From contig JACPPA010000031.1 of NCBI GenBank assembly GCA_016191285.1, positions 1-61,812 of the forward strand: a DNA stretch of 61,812 nucleotides. Direction: 5' to 3'. The translations under genes and the position numbers were made by a program. The notes below the pieces were generated by a model. The model ran no database searches, was not told the DNA's origin, and was given only the letters and a program-made list of their open reading frames with translations. This document shows positions 17,059-25,792 of the stretch, in pieces. The stretch is from Gammaproteobacteria bacterium. Lineage in GTDB: Bacteria > Pseudomonadota > Gammaproteobacteria > Ga0077536. Numbering within the stretch: position 1 is the first letter of the stretch; every line of letters starts with the position of its first letter.

Positions 17059-18906
17059 TCAACGAACGACTAGGCCGGCGTAGTCGCCTTTTACGCGCCA
17101 CTCGGCCAGCATCTCATAGAAACGCAGGCCGCCTTCCGGGTAATGGCCCTGCAGAAAGCCGTCATTATTGGACGTGGCGTTACCTTCGGCGTTGTAGTAG
17201 CCGGGCGTGCAATTCGCGAGGTAGTCGGTCATCGCGTTCGGCGCGGTCACCAGCGCGAGCCACTCCTCCTCGGCCTGCTTCGTCGGCTCCAGGGCTTTCA
17301 CGCCGCGCGCTTTCACATCGGAAAACACCGCTGCGAGATGCCGCGATTGGTTGTCGAGCATGTAGGTGAAATTCGGCGTGTAGCCGGTCTGCGTGAAGCC
17401 CATGTGGTAGCAGTTTGGGAAGCCGTGGCTCATCAGGCCGTGGTACGTGCGCATGCCGCGCGCCCAGTAATCGCCGAGTTTGACGCCATTGCGACCGATG
17501 ATTTCGAGTTCCGCCTGGTGCGTGTAGGTGGCACGACTGACCTCGAAGCCGGTCGCGAAGATGAGGCAGTCGAGCTCGTATTCGACGCCATCGACCACCA
17601 CGCCCTTCTCGGTGACGCGCTCGACGCCCAAACCGCCGGTATCAACCAGCGTGACGTTCGGGCGGTTGAAGGTCGGCAGGTATTCATCGTTGAAGGTCGG
17701 CCGCTTGCACCACGGGCGATACCAGTGCTTGGCCGCTTCTGCGGTCGCCGGATCCTTGATGGTGGCGTCAACGCGCGCACGAATGCGGTTGTCGTGTTGG
17801 AAGTCCAGGATTTCGCCGAGCTGTTTGAGTTCCGCATCGGTCAGATCCGCCGCGCCGGAGCCGTCCAGCAATTGCCCAAGCGACTTGAAGAGTTCTGTCC
17901 AACCGTCGTTGACGAGATCCTCTTCAACCGCAACGCCGACGAGTAGCTTCGTGAAATTGTCGTTGCGATCGCGCTGCCAACCGGGCGTCAGCGTCTTGAA
18001 CCACTCGGGGTTGGTCGGGCTATTACGGCGCTCGTCGACCGAAGACGGCGTGCGCTGAAAGACGTAGAGGTGGCCAGCGGCGTTGCCGAGGTGCGGGATG
18101 CACTGGATGCCCGTGGCCCCGGTGCCGATGATGCCGACGCGCTTGTCCCCCAGCTTGTCGAGTTTGCCGCCCGCGTAGCTGCCGCCAGTGTAAGCGTAGT
18201 CCCAGCGACTGGTGTGGAAGGTGTGGCCCTTGAAGTTGCGTAAGCCCGGCAGGCCGGGCAGCTTGGGTCGGTTGAGCGAGCCGCTCGAGATGACGACCTG
18301 ACGCGCGCGGAAGACGTCGCCGCGATCGCTCGTAACGATCCAGCGAGCGTCGGCGTCGTCCCAGCGCAAGTCGCGCACCTGGGTCTGGAAGTAGGCGCGC
18401 GAGTAGAGATCGTAATGACGGCCGATGCGCTGAGCGTGCGCATAGATCTCGGGCCCGAAGGAGTACTTCTCCTTCGGCATGTAACCAGTCTCGTCGAGCA
18501 ACGGCAGGTAGATGTAAGACTCGACGTCGCACTGTGCGCCCGGATAGCGGTTCCAATACCAGGTGCCGCCGAAGTCACCGGCCCGCTCGATGATCCGGAA
18601 ATCGCGGATCCCGGCCTCTTGCAAACGTGCGGCCATCAGCATGCCGCCGAAGCCACCCCCCAGGATCGCGACCTCGATGGTCTCCTGTACCGGCACGCGT
18701 TCGATGCGCTCGGCGATATAGGGGTCGTCCTTGTAATGGTCGAGGTCGCCTTCAACGTCCTGGTACTGCGACGCGCCGTCCGGGCGCAGGCGCCGATCGC
18801 GCTCGAAGTGGTACTTGCGGTGCAGTTCATGTGGGTCGAAGCCGAGCACATCGGGGCTTGGGATGGCCAGCTTCCCATCTTTGACTAACGATACTGGTTT
18901 GTTCAT
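17059..18906 (-). CDS. Baeyer-Villiger monooxygenase 1 (long form)
   Basis: NADPH- and FAD-dependent class B monooxygenase that inserts oxygen next to a ketone, giving an ester or lactone. The 615-residue length and N-terminal extension resemble the large-ring ketone type. The motifs are GGGFGG (83-88), the FAD-side GGTWYWNRYPGAQCD (about 113-127), the fingerprint FKGHTFHTSRWD (225-236) and the NADP site GTGATG (261-266). The ATG follows a GGAGAGGAT ribosome site. It is divergently arranged with BVMO 2 across a 384-bp interval and is only distantly similar to BVMO 2 and 3. The physiological ketone is not known. Confidence 0.95.
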   Translation of the reverse strand: MNKPVSLVKDGKLAIPSPDVLGFDPHELHRKYHFERDRRLRPDGASQYQDVEGDLDHYKDDPYIAERIERVPVQETIEVAILGGGFGGMLMAARLQEAGIRDFRIIERAGDFGGTWYWNRYPGAQCDVESYIYLPLLDETGYMPKEKYSFGPEIYAHAQRIGRHYDLYSRAYFQTQVRDLRWDDADARWIVTSDRGDVFRARQVVISSGSLNRPKLPGLPGLRNFKGHTFHTSRWDYAYTGGSYAGGKLDKLGDKRVGIIGTGATGIQCIPHLGNAAGHLYVFQRTPSSVDERRNSPTNPEWFKTLTPGWQRDRNDNFTKLLVGVAVEEDLVNDGWTELFKSLGQLLDGSGAADLTDAELKQLGEILDFQHDNRIRARVDATIKDPATAEAAKHWYRPWCKRPTFNDEYLPTFNRPNVTLVDTGGLGVERVTEKGVVVDGVEYELDCLIFATGFEVSRATYTHQAELEIIGRNGVKLGDYWARGMRTYHGLMSHGFPNCYHMGFTQTGYTPNFTYMLDNQSRHLAAVFSDVKARGVKALEPTKQAEEEWLALVTAPNAMTDYLANCTPGYYNAEGNATSNNDGFLQGHYPEGGLRFYEMLAEWRVKGDYAGLVVR

Positions 18907-19290
18907 TGCGATCCTCTCCTAGGCCGGGTCATTGGGGCACGTTGGGCTTTACCATGGGCCGCGATCATAGGGATAGCCGTGGCTGTTACTCGATACCGAT
19001 ACCTGTCAATTGCTGGTAATTTGATGACAACCGATGCATGGCGTGTCCCCATGCATCGCGACTAACCCGGAAGCTTTCGAGAAACCGTTGCACGCCGGGC
19101 AATGCCGTAGGCAGTATCCGGGGAAGCGATGGGATTTTATACGAGCTGCTAGACGATAATGTGGTCATTGCGACGATTACGATGCAAGATCTCGTCACAC
19201 TCCATCAGGCGAATTCGCAACTATGAAAGACTATCGTCGGCGGATATTCACCACAGAAAATTCTGATAAATATTAGCCTGGAGGCTTGTC
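18907..19290. other. divergent interval between two BVMO genes
   Basis: No gene recognised. It must hold the start signals for both flanking monooxygenases. The right-hand gene has a TGGAGG ribosome site at about 19278-19283. AT-rich stretches near 19250-19275 could be a promoter, but no convincing hexamer pair or operator palindrome was found. Confidence 0.5.
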
Positions 19291-20895
19291 ATGAAACTCA
19301 AGGGCGGAGAAGTTGACGCAGTGGTGATAGGGGCAGGTTTTGCCGGCCTTTATGCCGTCTATCGACTTCGGCAAATGGGGTTGTCCCACAGGGCGTTCGA
19401 ACAGGGGGGCGGCGTCGGCGGCACCTGGTACTGGAACCGCTACCCTGGCGCGGGCTCCGATTCCGAGAGCTGGGTGTATTCGTTCACATTCTCCGAGGAA
19501 TTGGAGCAGGAATGGAGTTGGAGCTGCCGGTTTCCTGGACAGGCAGAAATCCTGCGCTATTTGGAGCACGTTGCAGACCGCTTCGACTTGCGGCGCTCGT
19601 TTGACTTCAACACGCGTGTCACCGGTGCGGCGTACGACGAGCCGAGCGGCTTATGGACGATCAAGACACAGCGTGATGACGAGGTCCGGGCCAAATACCT
19701 CATCACGGCCGTCGGCTGCCTGTCGGCAGCGCAGGTTCCGAACATTCCGGGCTTGGATCAATTCAAGGGCCACTGGTATCACACAGGGCAGTGGCCACAC
19801 GAGGGCGTCGACTTCACGGGCAAGCGCGTCGGTGTTATCGGAACTGGGTCGTCCGGAATCCAGTCGATCCCGGTTATCGCCAAGCAGGCCCAGCACCTGA
19901 CGGTCTTCCAGCGGACGCCGAATTTCAGCGTTCCCGCACGCAATGCGACGCTATCGCCGGAGCGCGTGAACCAGATCAAACGCGACATCAAGAAGATCCG
20001 CGAGTTTTGCCGGTGGTCGACCATCGGGCAGCCCTACGACTGGCAGGAAGCCGAAGCGCTCAAGGTTGACCCCGAGGAGCGCAATCAGCAGTTCGAGACT
20101 GCTTGGCAGAAGGGCGGTTTCGAGTGGATGTTCGGAAGCTACCGCGACCTCCTGTTCGATAAGAAGGCCAATGACATGGCCGCGGACTTTGTGCGGGAAA
20201 AGATCCGTGGCGTAGTCAATAATCCAGAAGTTGCGCGCAAGCTGATCCCCACCGGTTACCCGATTGCCACCAAGCGTCTCCCGCTCGACACGGATTATTT
20301 CGAGACCTTCAACCGGGACAACGTCGATCTCGTCGATCTCCGGGAGTCACCCATCGAGGAGGTTATGGCCACCGGGCTCCGCACGCGCGACAAGAGCTAC
20401 GAACTGGACGCCATTGTCTTCGCGACGGGCTTTGACGCATTGACGGGCCCTCTGACGCGGATCGACATCCGCGGGCGGGATGGCCAGAAGCTCGAAGAGA
20501 AGTGGTCCGTCGGTGCCCGAACTTATCTGGGCGTTTCCACCCGGGGCTTTCCCAACATGTTCATGATCACAGGACCGGGGAGCCCGTCCGTCCTCGGCAA
20601 TATGCCAGTCTCGATCGAGCAGCACGTCGATTGGATCTGCGAGTGTATCGCCCACCTTCAGAAGAACGGCGCATCCACGATCGAGCCCACCAAGGATGCC
20701 GAGGAAAAGTGGGTTGCGCACGTACAAGACCTGGCTGACGCGACCCTGTTTCCGCAGGCGGACTCCTGGTACATGGGCGCGAATATTCCTGGAAAGCCGC
20801 GCGTCTTCATGCCGTACATCGGCGGGTTCGGGACTTATCGCAAGTTGTGTGCGGACATAGCGGAAAAGGATTACGAGGGATTTACGATTACGTAG
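19291..20895 (+). CDS. Baeyer-Villiger monooxygenase 2 (CHMO-like)
   Basis: FAD/NADPH monooxygenase of 534 residues, the usual length of cyclohexanone-monooxygenase-type enzymes. The motifs are GAGFAG (14-19), GGTWYWNRYPGAGSDSES (43-60), the BVMO fingerprint FKGHWYHTGQWPH (158-170), the NADP loop GTGSSG (184-189), and TKRLPLDTDYFETFNRDN (about 329-346), which contains the active-site arginine. The C-terminal GPGSPSVLGNMP is typical. It resembles BVMO 3 closely by eye, for example through RGR-GQKL, ARTYLG and SIEQHV. It stands alone on the plus strand, with 354 bp of non-coding DNA after it. Confidence 0.95.
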   Translation: MKLKGGEVDAVVIGAGFAGLYAVYRLRQMGLSHRAFEQGGGVGGTWYWNRYPGAGSDSESWVYSFTFSEELEQEWSWSCRFPGQAEILRYLEHVADRFDLRRSFDFNTRVTGAAYDEPSGLWTIKTQRDDEVRAKYLITAVGCLSAAQVPNIPGLDQFKGHWYHTGQWPHEGVDFTGKRVGVIGTGSSGIQSIPVIAKQAQHLTVFQRTPNFSVPARNATLSPERVNQIKRDIKKIREFCRWSTIGQPYDWQEAEALKVDPEERNQQFETAWQKGGFEWMFGSYRDLLFDKKANDMAADFVREKIRGVVNNPEVARKLIPTGYPIATKRLPLDTDYFETFNRDNVDLVDLRESPIEEVMATGLRTRDKSYELDAIVFATGFDALTGPLTRIDIRGRDGQKLEEKWSVGARTYLGVSTRGFPNMFMITGPGSPSVLGNMPVSIEQHVDWICECIAHLQKNGASTIEPTKDAEEKWVAHVQDLADATLFPQADSWYMGANIPGKPRVFMPYIGGFGTYRKLCADIAEKDYEGFTIT

Positions 20896-21249
20896 TGCCT
20901 CTCTCGGCGTCTTGATCGAGGGAGCAAGGTATTCTTTTCCGGATGCGTTCCCGATGATCGAGCGTTGTCTTGATTAACGTCACTTCACGCGGCGACGCAC
21001 TGTCGACCCCAATGATGTGAGGACGACCATGGCGGGCGGCGATCGGTATCCTTTCAGCGCTTGGTTTTGCCAATGCCGAGCCTTTTTTATAGCGTGGAGA
21101 GGGGCCAGTGTTTGTTCGCAGCGGCCGCTTTTCGATATTTAGTGTCCGCCACTTGGGAACGTCGGTGTCAGGTGATGGCAAGTTGCCCCTTACCCTCTCC
21201 TTAGAACATTGCGATTCTGTGTTCGTTCGCATTTGGGTGAGCCGCGGGG
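20896..21249. other. non-coding interval
   Basis: This stretch lies between the convergent ends of BVMO 2 and the acetolactate synthase gene. A minus-strand open frame covers it but shows no recognisable motif, no ribosome site and an arginine-rich composition typical of chance frames. I see no strong hairpin terminator. Confidence 0.5.
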
Positions 21250-23091
21250 TCACGCGTCGCGTTCGAGAATAATGTCCTGGTATGAACCGCCGGCCGGGAT
21301 CATCGGGTAGACGTTTTGCTCCCGATCGACGATGACATCAACCAAGTAGGGTTCGGCGGGATCAGCCAGCATCCGCGCATAGGCGGCCGCGAGTTCGGTC
21401 CACGAGGTCGCTCGCTCCGCGGGGACCCGATAGCCGGCGGCGATGGTAACGAAATCGGGGTAGATGTCGTGATCGCCGGCGCGTTTCACCGCCATCGGAT
21501 CCCCTAGCGAGGAGCCGGCGCGGTGCCCGGCATAGATCATGTCCTGCCACTGTCGCACCATGCCTAACCATTGGTTGTTGATGCACACGATCTTCACGCC
21601 AATGCCGTAACGGTGGCAGGTCGATAGCTCGTGAATACTCATATTGAGGCTACCGTCGCCGTCGATATCGATCACCTGGCGTTCCGGGCATCCGACTTTG
21701 GCGCCGATTGCAGCCGGCAATCCATAGCCCATGGTGCCGAAGCCAGAACTCGACAGGAACGAGCGACGACGATTCACCGCGTAGTGCTGCATGGCCCACA
21801 TCTGATGCTGACCGACACCGACGGTGACCAGCGCTTCGCCGCCAGTCATCTCGGACAAGAGTGCGATGGCCGCAGGGCCACCGAGCGTGGGGCGTTCGCG
21901 GACGCGAAGTGGTTGGGCCAGCTGCATGGCCGCTAAGCGTGCGCGCCACGCCGCATAATCACCCGCCGTTACCGCCTCAGTGAGCTGGTCCAGCGCGAGG
22001 CGTAGATCGGCGGTAATACCGAGCGTGACAACCTTGTTCTTGTTGAGTTCGTTGCGGTCGATGTCAATGTGAATGATTTGACCGTGCTTGATGAACTTGT
22101 TGACGTTGCCGGTCACGCGGTCATCGAAGCGCACGCCGAGCGCAATCACGAGATCGGCCTCGTTGACGGCGACGTTGGCCGTGTAGCTGCCGTGCATGCC
22201 GAGCACGTGCAGCCACAGTGGATGCTGCGCCGGTATCGCGCCCAGTCCCATGATGGTGGTGGTGATCGGGCAGCCGAGTTTCTCGGCCAGCGCCACTAAT
22301 CCCGCTTCCGTCCCGCTTGAAACGACGCCGCCGCCCGCATAGATCACCGGCCGAGCAGCTTCCGCGATCATCCGCACGCATTGTCGCAACTGCGACTCGG
22401 GAATACCGCTGGCAGCCGCCTCGGGCGGATCAATCACTGCCGGAATACGCGGTGGCACGTAACGCCCTTCGGGATCGCGCGGGAAGTGTTGTTGGATGTC
22501 TTTCGGCAGATCGATAAGAACCGGGCCGGGTCGGTTCGAACCCGCCAGCGCAAAACCGGTGCGCACCGCGTGTGGGATCTCCGACACGCGTTCGACCAAG
22601 ATGCTGGCCTTGGTGATCGGACGGGTAATGCCGACGATGTCGGCTTCCTGAAACGCGTTTTTGCCGAGTAAATAACTCGGCACGTTGCCGGTAATGGCGA
22701 CGACCGGCGTCGAGTCGCTATGCGCATCAGCAAGGCCGGTGACGAGATTGCAGGCGCCGGGGCCGGAGGTTGCCAAGCACACCCCAATCCGGCCGGTCGC
22801 ACGGGCGTAGCCCTGCGCGGCATGGACGGCGCCTTGCTCGTGCTCTGTGCGATAGCAGCGGATCCCGAACGCGTCTAAACAATCGAAGATCTCGAGATTT
22901 GCACCGCCCGGATAACCGAACAAGCAGTCGACGCCTTCGGCCCGCAACGCAGCCGCGAGGATTTGCGCACCGCGCAGTGCGCTGGCGCGATCCTCCTCCC
23001 GGATCGCGGACAAAGGCGCGCCAGACACCGACCCTACATCGCCGTAGGTCACGTTATCGTCGGCCGGTCGGATCCGGCTGTTCTTGTCCAC
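21250..23091 (-). CDS. ilvB: acetolactate synthase large subunit (orphan, ThDP-dependent)
   Basis: Thiamine-diphosphate enzyme joining two pyruvates, or pyruvate and 2-oxobutyrate, for branched-chain amino acids. In 613 residues the catalytic Glu85 is in RTEHEQGAVHAAQGYARATG, the central FAD-binding domain contains GMHGSYTANVAVNEADL, and the ThDP motif is IDGDGSLNMSIHEL ... CINNQWLGMVRQWQ. An unusual N-terminal tail of about 35 residues precedes the domain. The GTG start has a strong AGGAGAAGC site. No regulatory small subunit (ilvN/ilvH) is adjacent, so it may be an anabolic enzyme with its partner elsewhere, a catabolic type, or a carboligase with another substrate. Confidence 0.88.
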   Translation of the reverse strand: MDKNSRIRPADDNVTYGDVGSVSGAPLSAIREEDRASALRGAQILAAALRAEGVDCLFGYPGGANLEIFDCLDAFGIRCYRTEHEQGAVHAAQGYARATGRIGVCLATSGPGACNLVTGLADAHSDSTPVVAITGNVPSYLLGKNAFQEADIVGITRPITKASILVERVSEIPHAVRTGFALAGSNRPGPVLIDLPKDIQQHFPRDPEGRYVPPRIPAVIDPPEAAASGIPESQLRQCVRMIAEAARPVIYAGGGVVSSGTEAGLVALAEKLGCPITTTIMGLGAIPAQHPLWLHVLGMHGSYTANVAVNEADLVIALGVRFDDRVTGNVNKFIKHGQIIHIDIDRNELNKNKVVTLGITADLRLALDQLTEAVTAGDYAAWRARLAAMQLAQPLRVRERPTLGGPAAIALLSEMTGGEALVTVGVGQHQMWAMQHYAVNRRRSFLSSSGFGTMGYGLPAAIGAKVGCPERQVIDIDGDGSLNMSIHELSTCHRYGIGVKIVCINNQWLGMVRQWQDMIYAGHRAGSSLGDPMAVKRAGDHDIYPDFVTIAAGYRVPAERATSWTELAAAYARMLADPAEPYLVDVIVDREQNVYPMIPAGGSYQDIILERDA

Positions 23092-23204
23092 TTGCTTCTC
23101 CTATGGTCAGCATCCGCATTTTACGGGTGCTCGAATGAAACCCCGAACCGCCCATGCCAGGCGATTCGACGCGCGGCCATTCGGGCTTGCGTGTCAGTTC
23201 GTCA

Positions 23205-23915
23205 TTACACTCGCAGCGCGCGTTCCGCGTAGCATTTCGCCAAGTCTTGAAGCGCTTGCTCGCAGTCTCCATTGAACGCTGGCCCGTGCATCAAGCCAAG
23301 CACTTTGGGTTTGTAACTGGCCAAACGCCGAATCGTGGAAGCTGTCTGTGGTGTCAGCGCCGTGGCACCGTATTGATCCTCGGCCTGCATCGCGGGCCCA
23401 ATCGGATCGTCCTTCGACAGGGCTGAGTGATCGCCATTCCGGGTGAACAAATCCCCACAGCACAGCGTGCTAGTGGTTTCTTCGAATATCACCCCAGCGT
23501 CCCAGCAGTGAGGCACGTGCGGCGTGGCCAAGTATCGAATTCGCTTACCGCCCAAATCGAGCAGCTCCTCGTTATTCAAAGCCCGTGGGGGGCGGCTTGC
23601 GATGTCTTTCACCGACAGCATGCAGCCGATGGCGCCGACGGCGACCTGGGCAAGCGGTGACGCTGTCAGCCAGTCGTTCATCGCGCCAGATTCGTCCGCT
23701 TCCCAATGACCGAACGAGATCCAGCGCAGCCGAGATAGCGGCATGACTTTCGCGACCGCGGCCGACACCAAGGGGAATAATCCACGCATTCCACAGTGGA
23801 AAAGAAACGGCTGTTCGGCGTCGATCAAATATTGGTTGAAGGCGAGATCGGCCTCTTTGATATAGGTAGAAAGCCGGTAAATGCCCGTGGATATTTCGTT
23901 TATGTTCGTGTTCAT
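23205..23915 (-). CDS. ODP-type metallo-beta-lactamase fold hydrolase
   Basis: Stand-alone MBL-fold protein of 236 residues related to the di-iron domain of flavodiiron proteins. The metal motif has the ODP form H-x-E-x-D (FGHWEADESGAMN, His70, Glu72, Asp74) rather than HxHxDH. Further ligands are plausible in TPHVPHCWDAG, CCGDLFT and the C-terminal MHGPAFNG. There is no fused flavodoxin or rubredoxin domain. The ATG has a GTGAGGTCTC leader. It could bind or reduce oxygen or NO, or act as a hydrolase; the sequence does not decide. It is on the same strand as, and upstream of, the acetolactate synthase with a 113-bp gap. Confidence 0.85.
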   Translation of the reverse strand: MNTNINEISTGIYRLSTYIKEADLAFNQYLIDAEQPFLFHCGMRGLFPLVSAAVAKVMPLSRLRWISFGHWEADESGAMNDWLTASPLAQVAVGAIGCMLSVKDIASRPPRALNNEELLDLGGKRIRYLATPHVPHCWDAGVIFEETTSTLCCGDLFTRNGDHSALSKDDPIGPAMQAEDQYGATALTPQTASTIRRLASYKPKVLGLMHGPAFNGDCEQALQDLAKCYAERALRV

Positions 23916-24032
23916 GAGACCTCACTTATCACCGCAAGCGGTGGACGACTTTATGGTCAGCGGCATTCAAAGGTTACACCGATTCTGGCGCCGATTCCGA
24001 TGCAAGCGTTTAGCCTGCGCGACCTCCTCTGC

Positions 24033-24450
24033 CTACGAATGTTCCTCGAAGGATTCACGACACCAAATGTCCTCCCGCGGTAAATATCTCCCGAAGACCC
24101 AGGCGTCACCGAACTCCTGCTGCACGTTCGTCCGCTTACCTCCCGACCAAATTGTTTCGGTTGTCATACCCGTAGGAATCCCAGATTTCAAGAGCGCGGA
24201 AGGTAGACGAATCGCATACTGTGTTCCCATGTTGATCCCAGATTCGTTCCACCACGTCGGGATGTGATCCGGCTTTCAAATAGTAGAGGGCCCCATCGCG
24301 TGGCGCACTTTCGTCTTCCTTCGCCTCTCCGCGTTCGAGATAGCGAAAGATCTTTTCGTTTTTTGGCTGACGAACCGACAAGCGTCGGCTCTGCGCCATC
24401 GCCACGCCATCCGCGCCCAAACGCAGAAAGAAAAGCCGTTGCCTCGACAA
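24033..24450 (-). pseudogene. frameshifted conserved hypothetical gene
   Basis: Two minus-strand frames carry adjacent pieces of what looks like one protein: DGALYYLKAGSHPDVVERIW in the first, then YAIRLPSALLKSGI and QQEFGDAWVFGRYLPREDIW in the second, overlapping around 24225. The pieces read like successive parts of a small uncharacterised protein, with about 25 residues missing at the junction and a frame change. I recognise the pattern from conserved hypothetical proteins but cannot name a function. No intact start is convincing. Confidence 0.55.
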
Positions 24451-24645
24451 TTGGTTTCCTTCAACACCCTATTGAGCCTTGCCTGGCCGGTGATCGTATC
24501 GCGCTCGACGCAGGTGGTCGTGGGGCTGGCGGATGCTTTGATGGTCGCGCATCTCGGCGCAGGTGCGCTTACCGCGGTGACTACCGGCGGATTGAATGCC
24601 TTCGCGGGATTCATTTTTCCGATGGGCATCGTCTTCATTTCCGGC
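24439..24645 (+). pseudogene. truncated MATE-family efflux pump, N-terminal fragment
   Basis: The frame reads LVSFNTLLSLAWPVIVSRST, QVVVGLADALMVAHLGAGAL and GFIFPMGIVFIS, which is the first membrane hairpin of a MATE multidrug/Na+ antiporter. Homology breaks at about residue 68 and the frame then enters unrelated sequence and stops. MATE proteins have about 450 residues and 12 helices, so over 80% is gone. It overlaps the start of the neighbouring frameshifted gene, another sign of a deletion junction here. Confidence 0.75.
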
Positions 24646-24717
24646 CGTCCTATTTTTTGCGACCGCACCCGGTCCTATACTCAGCGAACGCCAATTTACT
24701 AAACAGTACAAACTTAT

Positions 24718-25626
24718 ATGACAACCCCCACGCATGCCGGCCCGTCGTCGCTTGGTTATCTTGTGTTCGAAGCCAAGGACCTAGTGCGCTGGCAACAATT
24801 TGCAGTCGACATTCTTGGCGTCCACGCCCAGCCCGAGACCACGGAGCGGGTGCTGGGTTTACGCATCGACCATCACGCGCAGCGCCTGCGGATTGAACGC
24901 GGTGAGCGCGACGATTTAATCGCCGCGGGCTGGGAGCTCGATACCGAAGACGAACTGGCCGCGCTAGTGGCGCACATGCGCCGTGCCGGGATCGCGGTAG
25001 AGCCGGGTAACGACGAACTCGCGCTCGGTCGGCGCGTGAAGCAATTGTTCCACTGCACGGATCCGAATGATCTGCGTCACGAGTTCTATTTCGGACCGGC
25101 CACGGCCCCCATGAGTGAGCCATTTCACTCCCGCGTGCTTAAAAGTCATTTCGTCGCCGGTCGTCTCGGCGTGGGGCATTTCGTGGCGGCGGCGAAAAGC
25201 AAAACCGCTACGCACCGCTTTTATAGTGAGGTATTAGGCTTACGTGTCAGCGATTACATCAAAGGCGAAGTCGCGCCGGGTGGCCCCGTGCTCGACGCCA
25301 CGTTTTATCACACGGCCACCGGCCGACATCACTCAGCGGCGATGGCGGAGATTCCGTCGCCAAAAAAAATTCACCACTTCATGCTCGAAGTCGGCGATAT
25401 GAACGACGTTGGGTTGGCATATCACCGTTGCCTCAAAGCCGATGTGCCGGTGATGATGGGTTTGGGTCATCATCCTAATGACGACATGTTTTCGTTTTAT
25501 GCGGTAACGCCGAGTGGTTTCGGGGTTGAAATCGGCTGGGGCGGTGCGGTAATCGACGACGCGCGCTGGACCGTGCGCACGTACTCTCGGTTGAGCGACT
25601 GGGGCCACGAGATGGCGCACCACTAA
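24718..25626 (+). CDS. type I extradiol dioxygenase-like protein (two-domain VOC)
   Basis: A 302-residue protein with two VOC modules, the architecture of BphC/HsaC-type ring-cleavage dioxygenases that open catechols next to the hydroxyls using Fe(II). The first module (about 10-130) is degenerate. The second supplies the metal triad: His154 in GVGHFVAA, His219 or 220 in KIHHFMLEV, and Glu271 in SGFGVEIGWGG. The catalytic outer His and Tyr fit TGRHHSAAMA and FSFYAVTPSGFG. No ribosome site is evident before the ATG. Among the BVMO genes it could cleave a catecholic ring intermediate. Confidence 0.88.
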   Translation: MTTPTHAGPSSLGYLVFEAKDLVRWQQFAVDILGVHAQPETTERVLGLRIDHHAQRLRIERGERDDLIAAGWELDTEDELAALVAHMRRAGIAVEPGNDELALGRRVKQLFHCTDPNDLRHEFYFGPATAPMSEPFHSRVLKSHFVAGRLGVGHFVAAAKSKTATHRFYSEVLGLRVSDYIKGEVAPGGPVLDATFYHTATGRHHSAAMAEIPSPKKIHHFMLEVGDMNDVGLAYHRCLKADVPVMMGLGHHPNDDMFSFYAVTPSGFGVEIGWGGAVIDDARWTVRTYSRLSDWGHEMAHH

Positions 25627-25792
25627 TCGTTTACCTGCGCCCGTTCCAGATCAACATGATGAGAAAAATCATCGCTACCGTAATCAATCGCGTATTTTTC
25701 GCTCAGTTTTCCCGCTAAGTTTCAGTATACTGCGCGGCCATCGCGCAACTTTCGACACGCTAGCGCCTTAAGAATTTCCAGGAGATCGAACC

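Noticed and set aside
20888-21253. 121-codon minus-strand frame in the gap after BVMO 2
   Set aside because: No domain, no ribosome site, arginine-rich; treated as non-coding.
25726-25731. TATACT as the -10 of BVMO 3
   Set aside because: A good -10-like hexamer, but no -35 at acceptable spacing.
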